DNA of 16,388 nt, taken from Roseburia sp. GTDB taxonomy: Bacteria; Bacillota; Clostridia; Lachnospirales; Lachnospiraceae. Below are positions 5,405 through 12,172 of this stretch, in pieces. The notes beneath the pieces were generated by a model, which was given only the letters and a program-made list of their open reading frames with translations, was not told where the DNA came from and did no database searches. The stretch is taken from the NCBI GenBank assembly GCA_003483745.1, contig DMYD01000055.1, positions 29,115-45,502 of the forward strand. Direction: 5' to 3'. How positions within the stretch are numbered: the stretch's first letter is position 1; each line of letters opens with the position of its first letter. Made by a program: the position numbers and the translations under genes.

Positions 5405-5443
5405 TATAAAAAAAGGGCATTCCAAGCTACTTGGAACGCCCTT
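5405..5443 (-). terminator. Strong intrinsic terminator between fba and glnN
   Basis: On the minus strand, AAGGGCGTTCCAAG (5443-5430) pairs with CTTGGAATGCCCTT (5426-5413), 14 pairs including one G-U, with a three-base loop. A T-rich tail follows (TTTTTTATAA read from 5414). It is about 175 bases beyond the aldolase stop. It can end the aldolase transcript, and also any transcript from the promoter at 5475-5503. Confidence 0.9.
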
Positions 5444-5474
5444 GTTCATCTCTCACATTTGTTTTGTTGAATTT

Positions 5475-5503
5475 AAGATAATACTTTTCTCTTCAAAATG
5501 CAA
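5475..5503 (-). promoter_or_regulatory. Candidate promoter giving a short RNA upstream of glnN
   Basis: On the minus strand, TTGCAT (5503-5498), a 17-base spacer and TATCTT (5480-5475). Transcription would start near 5467 and meet the terminator at 5443-5405, so the product would be an RNA of about 60 bases, or a longer one if terminator read-through is regulated. No open frame is present. The surrounding 5504-5618 is A/T-rich and I see nothing else in it. Confidence 0.4.
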
Positions 5504-5618
5504 GAGAAAAATTTCACTTTTTTATCATTTTGCTATATTGAACAACAAATTCATGTAAAATTAGAAATCTTTGTTAAATATAACTTATGGAAAGTGGACT
5601 TCCGTCTGTCTGCCAATA

Positions 5619-6485
5619 TTATTCAGCTTTACCAACAGAACCGAACAGTTCCATTTTCTCTTTTACAGTAGCTTTGATTGCTTCTGCACCCGGAGCTAAT
5701 AATTTACGAGGGTCGAATCCTTTACCCTCTAAATCTTTACCAGCTTCAATATATTTACGTGTAGCATCTGCGAAAGATAACTGGCACTCTGTATTAACGT
5801 TGATCTTAGCTACTCCGAGGGAAATTGCTTTCTTGATCATGTCTTCCGGAATACCTGTACCTCCGTGAAGTACTAACGGCATCTGGCCTGTTAATTTCTG
5901 GATAGAATCAAGAGTCTCGAAGCTTAATCCTTTCCAGTTTGCCGGATATTTACCATGGATGTTACCGATACCAGCTGCAAGCATGTCCACACCAAGATCT
6001 GCAACTCTCTTGCACTCTTCCGGATCAGCGCACTCGCCCATACCTACAACACCGTCTTCCTCACCACCGATAGAACCAACTTCTGCCTCGATGGACATTC
6101 CCATTGCATGAGCAACGGATACGAGTTCTTTTGTCTTAGCAACGTTCTCATCGATTGGGTAATGAGATCCGTCGAACATGATGGATGTGAATCCAGCTTT
6201 GATACATTTATAGCATCCTTCGTAAGTACCATGGTCTAAGTGTAATGCAACCGGAACTGTGATTCCTAACTCATCATGCATAGCTTTTACCATAGCTGCT
6301 ACGGTACCGAAACCTGTCATATATTTTCCAGCGCCTTCAGAAACACCTAAGATAACCGGGGATCTTAACTCTTCTGCTGTAAGCAGAACAGATTTTGTCC
6401 ACTCCAGGTTATTAATGTTGAACTGACCAACTGCATAGTGACCAGCTTTTGCTTTGTCTAACATTTCTTTTGCAGATACTAACAT
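5619..6485 (-). CDS. fba: Fructose-bisphosphate aldolase, class II
   Basis: A 288-residue zinc enzyme of glycolysis and gluconeogenesis that splits fructose-1,6-bisphosphate into glyceraldehyde-3-phosphate and dihydroxyacetone phosphate in the cytosol. Class II signatures are visible: HLDHGTYEGC with catalytic Asp84 and zinc ligand His85; SIEAEVGSIGGEEDG around Glu135; GNIHGKYP with His177; LVLHGGTGIP with His207; and KINVNTE (227-233) for phosphate and substrate binding. The length fits the short Gram-positive form. The start at 6485 has GGAGG about 9 bases upstream. It is monocistronic or the last gene of the dagK transcript; a -10 element and a palindrome lie just before it. The related tagatose-bisphosphate aldolases share this fold, but a lone housekeeping copy favours Fba. 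Confidence 0.94.
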   Translation of the reverse strand: MLVSAKEMLDKAKAGHYAVGQFNINNLEWTKSVLLTAEELRSPVILGVSEGAGKYMTGFGTVAAMVKAMHDELGITVPVALHLDHGTYEGCYKCIKAGFTSIMFDGSHYPIDENVAKTKELVSVAHAMGMSIEAEVGSIGGEEDGVVGMGECADPEECKRVADLGVDMLAAGIGNIHGKYPANWKGLSFETLDSIQKLTGQMPLVLHGGTGIPEDMIKKAISLGVAKINVNTECQLSFADATRKYIEAGKDLEGKGFDPRKLLAPGAEAIKATVKEKMELFGSVGKAE

Positions 6486-6514
6486 GTCTTATTCCTCCAT
6501 AAAATTAATATTTT

Positions 6515-6532
6515 TACCCTATGGGTATTATA
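6515..6532 (-). promoter_or_regulatory. Candidate fba promoter -10 and adjoining palindrome
   Basis: A perfect TATAAT on the minus strand (6532-6527) is followed immediately by the palindrome TACCC-ATA-GGGTA (6527-6515). The palindrome covers the expected transcription start, the usual place for a repressor site. No convincing -35 is seen at the right distance (TTTATT at 17 bases). The start codon is 30 bases further on. Confidence 0.4.
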
Positions 6533-6577
6533 TATTACTTCTTTCAAAAAATAAAGTTAAATTTATAACAATCTTTC

Positions 6578-7480
6578 TCATTTGTTTCCTGGAACCATAA
6601 TATCGACGGCACGACAGATATTTTTCACAATAACTTCCTCATGTGCCCCGCCAAATTCCCCGTCTAACGTCCACGGAACTTCCTCTTTTGCCAGAAACTT
6701 TACTTCATCTGACTTAAAAGAATAGATCATATCCGTATCATCCACCAGATTGATCAGCGATGCGATGATCTCGTTGAGTTCGATCGGATTGCGTGGTTTT
6801 TTGATCAGTGTAACTTCAAATACCCCATCGTCTAAGAGCACATCTTTTCCAGTCATTCCCTTGAATCCGCCTACGGACGTTGAATTGCTGATCATTCCAT
6901 AGATAAATTCATCCTGAATCCGCACATTATTGTACTCCACCTGCATATTAAAAGACGGAATATCATGAAGACTGCGCATTCCTTCCAGAATATATGCTGC
7001 ATGTCCAAGCACATTTTTCCATTCCTGGCTTGTCTTATAGGAAACCTCCGTGAAGAGTCCAAACGCCGCCACATAGACAAAATAATCATTGTTAAATGCA
7101 CCGATATCACATGGAAATGCTCTTCCATTTACTGCTGCGTCGGCTGCTTTTACCATATCTTTCGGTATCCCCAGCGACGTTGCAAAATCATTCGTGCTGC
7201 CCGCCGGAATGTATCCTAAAGGTACAGTAAGTCCTTTATGCATGATACCGCTCACCACTTCATCCAATGTACCATCTCCACCACTACATACAACCAGATC
7301 ATAGTTTCCTGCATCCATCTCCACTTTATGTATTGCATCTTCCGGTGCCTGTGTCGGGTAAATCGTTACCTCGTAGCCGGCTTTTACCATGGTATCCACA
7401 ATATCCATCAGCTGATTCTTAATCTGTGCTTTTCCGGAAAACGGATTGAAAATAAATAGTAATGTTTTCTTTTCTTCCAT
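6578..7480 (-). CDS. Diacylglycerol/lipid kinase family protein (DagK/YegS-like)
   Basis: A 300-residue protein of the diacylglycerol kinase catalytic-domain family, which phosphorylates a lipid such as diacylglycerol or undecaprenol-like substrates at the membrane surface. Seen: NPFSGK (12-17), the nucleotide-binding SGGDGT (66-71) with LDEVVSG, LGYIPAGSTNDFATSL (88-103), CDIGAFNNDYFV, and the C-terminal DGEFGG motif that closes the active site. There are no membrane segments. The length is normal for the DgkB/YegS/BmrU group. The start at 7480 has GGGAG a few bases upstream. It lies 21 bases after the HPr-like gene, probably in the same transcript. The exact lipid substrate cannot be told; recycling of diacylglycerol from lipoteichoic acid synthesis is the role of DgkB homologues. 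Confidence 0.9.
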   Translation of the reverse strand: MEEKKTLLFIFNPFSGKAQIKNQLMDIVDTMVKAGYEVTIYPTQAPEDAIHKVEMDAGNYDLVVCSGGDGTLDEVVSGIMHKGLTVPLGYIPAGSTNDFATSLGIPKDMVKAADAAVNGRAFPCDIGAFNNDYFVYVAAFGLFTEVSYKTSQEWKNVLGHAAYILEGMRSLHDIPSFNMQVEYNNVRIQDEFIYGMISNSTSVGGFKGMTGKDVLLDDGVFEVTLIKKPRNPIELNEIIASLINLVDDTDMIYSFKSDEVKFLAKEEVPWTLDGEFGGAHEEVIVKNICRAVDIMVPGNK

Positions 7481-7501
7481 ACGCTCCCTACACCTGTTCT
7501 G

Positions 7502-7753
7502 TTATTTTGTTAAAAATTCCTCGATTGCTGCAACCGCATCCTGCGCATCCTCACCCTCAGCATCGATCACAACTTCTTCTCCATTTAAGAGAGCCATACT
7601 CATCATACCCATAATGCTTTTGACATTGACTCTCTTATTGCCCTCAGATTCCATATAAATCTGGCTGGAAAACTGATTTGCCTTCTGCACTAAAAGTGCG
7701 ATCGGTCTTGCCTCTAAATCGTCCTGCATGTTTACCACTACACTCTTTTTCAT
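7502..7753 (-). CDS. crh: HPr-family protein lacking His15 (Crh-like)
   Basis: An 83-residue HPr-fold protein. PTS HPr has a histidine in (I/L)HARP that carries phosphate to sugars; here the sequence is DDLEARPIALLVQ, so Glu14 replaces it. The regulatory serine is kept in VNVKSIMGMMSM (Ser46), the target of HPr kinase/phosphorylase, whose gene is at 12173-13114. It is therefore unlikely to be a phosphocarrier and resembles Bacillus Crh (Gln at that position), which acts with CcpA in catabolite repression. In Bacillus crh also follows rapZ and whiA homologues, which supports the call. The start at 7753 follows AATGGAGATTATC, an SD supplied by the family B repeat. The frame is open further upstream from a TTG at 7810, but that part is the repeat. 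The symbol is by analogy. Confidence 0.82.
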   Translation of the reverse strand: MKKSVVVNMQDDLEARPIALLVQKANQFSSQIYMESEGNKRVNVKSIMGMMSMALLNGEEVVIDAEGEDAQDAVAAIEEFLTK

Positions 7754-7763
7754 GATAATCTCC

Positions 7764-7844
7764 ATTCTTACGCTGTCTTTTGCGCATCTAAAGTTTGTGC
7801 GTAAGCACAAATCTTACGTGTGAAAAATTTTATTTTTCACACTA
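7764..7844 (-). repeat. Family B leader repeat between whiA and the HPr-like gene (copy 2)
   Basis: An 81-bp copy. On the + strand it runs from ATTCTTACGCTGTC to TTTTTCACACTA, with hairpin 2 TTTGTGC-GTAA-GCACAAA and hairpin 1 GTGTGAAAAAT/ATTTTTCACAC. Both CTTGCG motifs of the other copies are CTTACG here, so the two positions changed together. On the minus strand ATATGGAGGGTA precedes it and AATGGAGATTA follows it; the latter is the ribosome binding site of the HPr-like gene. A further imperfect inverted repeat (7858-7892, ATAAG/CTTAT core) spans the whiA stop. Confidence 0.88.
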
Positions 7845-7886
7845 CCCTCCATATTCTGTGCGAAAATAAGCCATGGAACTTATGCT

Positions 7887-8789
7887 TCACACTATCTTCT
7901 CTTTTTCACGCAGTTCATCTGCGATCTCACTGATTCTTCGCAATCTGTGGTTCACTCCCGATTTTCCGACCGGCGGATCGAGGTAAGTACCCAGTTCCTT
8001 AAGCGGTGTATCCGGATACTCTAACCGCAGCAATGCCATTTCTTTTAAATTTTCCGGCAGACTGTCTAAGCCTGCATTCTGTTTAATATATTCTATATCA
8101 CCAAGCTGCTTTACTGCTGCTGCCACAGTTTTGCTGATATTTGCGGTCTCACAGTTTACCTTGCGGTTAACAGAGTTTCTCATTTCTTTTAAGATGCGCA
8201 CATTCTCAAGATTCATCAGTGCCACATGTGCCTCCATGATATTTAACATATCCACGATCTGCGCACCTTCTTTTAAATATACAACCTGATGTTTCTTTCG
8301 CTCTACGATCTTTGCTTCCATATCAAAGCTATTGATCATATCCTGAAGCTGTTTTGCCTGCGAGATTTCCCTGCAGACAATCTCAAAATGATAGGATTTA
8401 TTCGGATCGCTGATCGATCCTCCTGCTAAAAATGCTCCCCGGATAAATGCCCGTCTGCAACAGGTCTGCTGCAGCAAAATACCATTTACGGTATCCGTAA
8501 TCTCCGCCCGGTTCAAAGGCTGATTCCACATCTTGATCGTCTCAAGAACGCGTTCCGGTGACAATGTATCTATCTCTTCTATATTAACATGGAACAGTTG
8601 TGTTAGTAACAGTCCATATTTTTCCTGCAAAAGTGGATTTTCTGAATCCAGCACATCCCCTGCATCCGCGATCAGCCACTGGTGTTTTCCGTCGAAGGCA
8701 ACTAATGCCGCAAGCTCGGCAATCTGACAATGTCTGCTTTTTCCACTCTGCTTTGCTAACTCCTGTTTCACTTCACTTGAAAAAGACAT
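7887..8789 (-). CDS. whiA: DNA-binding protein WhiA
   Basis: A 300-residue protein of the WhiA family: an N-terminal domain related to LAGLIDADG homing endonucleases but without nuclease activity, and a C-terminal helix-turn-helix. The N-terminus MSFSSEVKQELAK and the region around CRRAFIRGAFLAGGSISDP (residues 120-140) are typical of the LAGLIDADG-like part. The C-terminal LKELGTYLDPPVGKSGVNHR..RI (about 263-286) is the conserved HTH. WhiA controls sporulation septation in Streptomyces and affects cell division and chromosome segregation in Bacillus. It starts 3 bases after the rapZ stop, so the two are certainly co-transcribed and perhaps translationally coupled. In many Firmicutes a YvcK/GlmR-type gene lies between rapZ and whiA; none does here. 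Slightly short of the usual 310-320 residues but complete. Confidence 0.93.
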   Translation of the reverse strand: MSFSSEVKQELAKQSGKSRHCQIAELAALVAFDGKHQWLIADAGDVLDSENPLLQEKYGLLLTQLFHVNIEEIDTLSPERVLETIKMWNQPLNRAEITDTVNGILLQQTCCRRAFIRGAFLAGGSISDPNKSYHFEIVCREISQAKQLQDMINSFDMEAKIVERKKHQVVYLKEGAQIVDMLNIMEAHVALMNLENVRILKEMRNSVNRKVNCETANISKTVAAAVKQLGDIEYIKQNAGLDSLPENLKEMALLRLEYPDTPLKELGTYLDPPVGKSGVNHRLRRISEIADELREKEKIV

Positions 8790-8792
8790 CTT

Positions 8793-9668
8793 TTATTTTC
8801 CCCTTAAAGCATCTTTACCAATATCACGATGCTCGATTTTCAGTCCATAACCTTTTCTTTCTGACAGACGTTTATATAATTCATTTGCCAGTGTTACAGA
8901 ACGGTGTTTTCCTCCGGTACATCCTATGGAGATCACAAGCTGGTTTTTACCCTCTGTGATGTAATTTGGAATCAGAAATTCTAACATATCTTCGAGTTTA
9001 TCCAAAAAGACATGTGCTTCCTGAAACTGCATTACATAATCCTGAATTTCTTTATCATTTCCGGTCTTTGCCCGCAATCCCTCTACATAATATGGATTAG
9101 GCAGAAAACGGACATCAAATACCAGATCAGAATCGACCGGTATTCCATATTTAAAACCAAATGACAAAATCGTAATAAACAGATTCTTATAGTCCTGATT
9201 CTGTATAAATATTTTGTCTAACTCTACTTTTAACTCTCTCGTCAAAAGCTGGCTTGTATCTATAATATAATCTGCGCGATCCTTTAAAAACGCCAGACGT
9301 TTTCTTTCCTCTTCAATTCCCTTATCCACGCGTTCGCCGCCTGCTAAAGGGTGATTTCTTCTTGTTTCCTTATATCGTTTTACCAGAACAGAATCTTCCG
9401 CATCCAGAAACAGGATCTCGTACTCGACACCATTATCTTTCATCCGGTCCAGCACCCCATGCAGTTCATCAAATGACTGACCGCTCCTTATATCGATACC
9501 AACTGCAACTTTCTGCAATTCCGCGCTCTGTAATGTTGTGAGTTCCACAAACTTTTCCAACAGTGGGATAGGAAGATTATCCACACAATAAAATCCAATA
9601 TCTTCCATCATTTTTATTGCTGTACTTTTTCCTGCTCCCGACATTCCTGTTAAAATTACGAACTTCAT
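8793..9668 (-). CDS. rapZ: RNase adapter protein RapZ (YvcJ-type nucleotide-binding protein)
   Basis: A 291-residue P-loop protein. The Walker A motif GMSGAGKS is at residues 8-15, the N-terminal kinase-like domain includes DIRSG and the YKETRRNHPL segment, and the C-terminal domain has the family signature GCTGGKHRSV at 249-258. In E. coli RapZ senses glucosamine-6-phosphate and directs RNase E to the GlmZ small RNA; the Bacillus homologue YvcJ binds and hydrolyses nucleotides and affects competence. The function in Clostridia is not settled. The start at 9668 follows AATGGAGAATAAG; an upstream TTG frame comes from the family B repeat and lacks an SD. It lies between murB and whiA in the conserved order, with a 130-base leader containing family B copy 3. 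Confidence 0.93.
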   Translation of the reverse strand: MKFVILTGMSGAGKSTAIKMMEDIGFYCVDNLPIPLLEKFVELTTLQSAELQKVAVGIDIRSGQSFDELHGVLDRMKDNGVEYEILFLDAEDSVLVKRYKETRRNHPLAGGERVDKGIEEERKRLAFLKDRADYIIDTSQLLTRELKVELDKIFIQNQDYKNLFITILSFGFKYGIPVDSDLVFDVRFLPNPYYVEGLRAKTGNDKEIQDYVMQFQEAHVFLDKLEDMLEFLIPNYITEGKNQLVISIGCTGGKHRSVTLANELYKRLSERKGYGLKIEHRDIGKDALRGK

Positions 9669-9678
9669 CTTATTCTCC

Positions 9679-9758
9679 ATTCTTGCGCTGCTTTTTGCGC
9701 ATCTCAAGTTTGTGCGTAAGCACAAATCTTGCGTGTGAAAATCTTATTTTTCACACTA
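9679..9758 (-). repeat. Family B leader repeat before rapZ (copy 3)
   Basis: An 80-bp copy. It has hairpin 2 TTTGTGC-GTAA-GCACAAA (9709-9726) and hairpin 1 GTGTGAAAA/TTTTCACAC (9733-9741 with 9748-9756). An exact 12-bp direct repeat, TATTCTCCATTC, lies at 9671-9682 and 9757-9768, so the SD of rapZ (GGAG) is duplicated on both sides. It shows about 90% identity by eye with copy 2. Confidence 0.9.
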
Positions 9759-9797
9759 TTCTCCATTCCGGAGCGTTTCACGCGCATCCCAAGTCTG
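9757..9797 (-). repeat. Degenerate partial family B unit next to the murB stop
   Basis: On the minus strand, CTTGGGATGCGCGTGAAACG and then GCTCCGGAATGGAGAATA resemble the 3' part of copy 3 (CTTGAGATGCGCAAAAAGCA, then GCGCAAGAATGGAGAATA). This looks like an older, diverged unit in tandem with copy 3, or the original rapZ leader from which it was copied. Confidence 0.6.
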
Positions 9798-9798
9798 T

Positions 9799-10707
9799 TT
9801 AAAATTCACCGATCATTTTCACTTCCGGCTCTAATCTGACATCAAACTTTTCTTCCACAATATCCGATACATTCTGCATCAGAGTTTTGATATCTGCTGC
9901 CGTTGCATTTCCACGGTTAATGACAAATCCACAGTGTTTTTCCGACACCTGCGCATCTCCCACCAGATAGCCTCTCAACCCTGCATCCATGATCAGTTTT
10001 CCTGCAAAATATCCTTCCGGCCTTTTAAATGTGCTTCCCGCACTTGGAAATTCAAGTGGTTGTTTTTCAACCCTCTGTTTCTTTAATTCATCCATGCGGG
10101 CACGGATTTCTTTTTCGTTTCCATGCTTTAACTTTATCTTTGCCCCTGTCACAATATAACCTTTTTTCAAAATGCAGCTTGTCCGGTAGCCAAGTTCAAG
10201 TTCCTCTACCGTAAGCACTTTCTCATTTCCATCTTTATCTAAAACAGTCACGGCGGTTAAAATATCTTTCATCTCACCGCCATAAGCACCCGCATTCATG
10301 ACAACCGCACCACCGATGCTGCCCGGAATGCCGGCAGCAAACTCCATGCCGGTCAGTCCATGCGCAGCTGCGCAGTTTGCTGTCTTTGACAACAGCATTC
10401 CCGCACCCACGGTGATACAGTCATCTTCCACACAAATCTCATCTTCTTTTGACAGCATCTCGATCACAAGTCCTCTGATTCCACGGTCACCAACCAAAAG
10501 ATTACTCCCGTTTCCGATCACCTGATACGGAATGTCATACGTTCTGCATAAACGAATAACTGCTGCTAATTCCGCTCTCTCCGGCATAACCAAAACATCT
10601 GCCGGACCGCCCACACGGAATGTCGTATGTTTTTTCATCGGTTCATCCGTAAAAATTCTGTTTTCTTCTACAACCGCATTAAGTTCTGTCAAAAACTGCT
10701 GATTCAT
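9799..10707 (-). CDS. murB: UDP-N-acetylenolpyruvoylglucosamine reductase
   Basis: A 302-residue FAD enzyme that reduces UDP-GlcNAc-enolpyruvate to UDP-MurNAc with NADPH, the second step of peptidoglycan precursor synthesis in the cytosol. FAD-binding features are TTFRVGGPAD, the GNGSNLLV loop and MEFAAGIPGSIGGAVVMNAG. The substrate part has LGYRTS, the proton-donor serine in FPSAGSTFKRP and the final catalytic Glu in LEPEVKMIG. This is the shorter type II MurB common in Firmicutes. The start at 10707 has TTGAGG about 7 bases upstream. It lies 18 bases after the aminopeptidase gene and just before rapZ, linking cell-wall precursor supply to the amino-sugar regulator RapZ. Confidence 0.95.
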   Translation of the reverse strand: MNQQFLTELNAVVEENRIFTDEPMKKHTTFRVGGPADVLVMPERAELAAVIRLCRTYDIPYQVIGNGSNLLVGDRGIRGLVIEMLSKEDEICVEDDCITVGAGMLLSKTANCAAAHGLTGMEFAAGIPGSIGGAVVMNAGAYGGEMKDILTAVTVLDKDGNEKVLTVEELELGYRTSCILKKGYIVTGAKIKLKHGNEKEIRARMDELKKQRVEKQPLEFPSAGSTFKRPEGYFAGKLIMDAGLRGYLVGDAQVSEKHCGFVINRGNATAADIKTLMQNVSDIVEEKFDVRLEPEVKMIGEF

Positions 10708-10725
10708 GTCTGCCTCAATTCTATT

Positions 10726-12126
10726 TTATGCTTCTTTTAAGAATGCAACGTAACCGTTGTATGCTTCATATAAGTCTACTTTGCTGATAAGTTCCCACGG
10801 AGCATGCATGTTTAACACTGCAACACCGCTGTCAATGACGCTCATGCCGTAATTTGCCAGAATGTATGCGATGGTTCCACCGCCGCCCTGGTCTACTTTT
10901 CCAAGCTCTGCTGTCTGGAATGATACATTATTGTTATCCATGATATTTCTTAAATATCCGACATACTCCGCATTGGCATCATTTGAACCGGATTTTCCTC
11001 TCGCTCCAGTATATTTGTTAAATACAAGACCTCTTCCAAAATATGCTGCATTGCGTTTTGTCATAACAGACGGATAATTCGGATCAAAGGCAGCGGATAC
11101 ATCGGATGAAAGCACCTTGGAGTTTTTCAGTGCACGTCTTAATTTTAATTCGGAATAATCCTCTGCTGCATTCATAACCTCTGCAACCGTATTTTCAAAG
11201 AACCTTGACTGCATACCGCTTGCACCGACACTGCCGATCTCTTCTTTATCTACGAGCAGGCAGACGCTTGTGACCTCCGGTTTTTTCATTTCAAGCATTG
11301 CCATGAACGAAGGATATGCACATACTCTGTCATCATGACCGTATCCCATGATGATGCTGCGGTCAAAACCGTAATCTCTTGCCTCTCCCGCCGGAACAAC
11401 CTCGATCTCTGCAGATAAGAAATCTTCTTCCTCTATATCATATTCCTTTGCAAGAATCTTCATGATATTTGCTTTTACTTTTTCTTTTGCAGCTTCTTTA
11501 TCATCGCCTGCCTGCTCTGCCGGAATGCTGCCGATGATCAGATCCAGATTTTCACCTTCGATCACCTTTGCTGCCTTTTTCTCAAGCTGCTCGCCGGATA
11601 AATGGATCAAAAGATCACTGACTCCAAATACCGGATCTCCCGGCTTATCTCCGACATTGACCTTCACAACCGTGCCGTCTTTTTTTGCGATCACACCATG
11701 TAAGGCAAGCGGAAGTGTCACCCACTGGTATTTCTTGATTCCACCATAATAATGCGTATCTAACATTGCAAAGTCGGTATCCTCATACAACGGATCCTGT
11801 TTTAAATCCATACGCGGAGAATCAATATGTGCTCCAAGGATATTCATTCCGGCCTCTAAGTTCTTCTTTCCAATCACAAACATGGCGATTCCTTTTCCCA
11901 TGTTGTTTGCGTACACACGGTCGCCTGCTTTTAACTTTGTTCCTTTTTCTAATACTTCATCGAGATTTACAAATCCTGCTTTTTCCGCTCTTTTTGCAAA
12001 TTCTGTAGTACATTCACGCTCTGTTTTGCATTCGGAAATAAACTTTCTGTAATCTTCTGCAAACTGAAATACCTTTTCTCTTTTTTTGCCCTCCGGGTAT
12101 TTCTCCCATGCGTTTTTTCTTTCCAT
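10726..12126 (-). CDS. M18 family aminopeptidase (zinc metallopeptidase)
   Basis: A 466-residue cytosolic aminopeptidase of family M18 (aspartyl aminopeptidase/aminopeptidase I type), which removes N-terminal residues, often acidic, from peptides. Dinuclear zinc residues can be placed: GAHIDSPR (His100), YGHDDRVCA (Asp265/266), VDKEEIGSVGASG (Glu295-296), SSDVSAAFDP (Asp342) and LNMHAPWE (His441). KVDQGGGGTIA (410-420) is also typical. No signal peptide is seen. The start at 12126 has GGAGG 11 bases upstream. It lies 46 bases after hprK and 18 bases before murB, so it is probably part of the same operon although its function is unrelated. Substrate preference is not predictable. Annotated relatives are often called apeB or a putative M18 aminopeptidase. 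Confidence 0.92.
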   Translation of the reverse strand: MERKNAWEKYPEGKKREKVFQFAEDYRKFISECKTERECTTEFAKRAEKAGFVNLDEVLEKGTKLKAGDRVYANNMGKGIAMFVIGKKNLEAGMNILGAHIDSPRMDLKQDPLYEDTDFAMLDTHYYGGIKKYQWVTLPLALHGVIAKKDGTVVKVNVGDKPGDPVFGVSDLLIHLSGEQLEKKAAKVIEGENLDLIIGSIPAEQAGDDKEAAKEKVKANIMKILAKEYDIEEEDFLSAEIEVVPAGEARDYGFDRSIIMGYGHDDRVCAYPSFMAMLEMKKPEVTSVCLLVDKEEIGSVGASGMQSRFFENTVAEVMNAAEDYSELKLRRALKNSKVLSSDVSAAFDPNYPSVMTKRNAAYFGRGLVFNKYTGARGKSGSNDANAEYVGYLRNIMDNNNVSFQTAELGKVDQGGGGTIAYILANYGMSVIDSGVAVLNMHAPWELISKVDLYEAYNGYVAFLKEA

Positions 12127-12172
12127 GACTGATTATGCCTCCATTTATGCTATTCTTTTTGACTTCGGGCTT

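Noticed and set aside
7754..7810. TTG starts within family B that would lengthen the HPr-like protein (7810) and RapZ (9725)
   Set aside because: Both add the same residues from the repeat, no SD precedes the TTG, and the ATG starts match the family N-termini.
7858..7892. Imperfect inverted repeat at the whiA stop as a terminator
   Set aside because: No T run follows on the minus strand, and the next gene of the cluster is just downstream.
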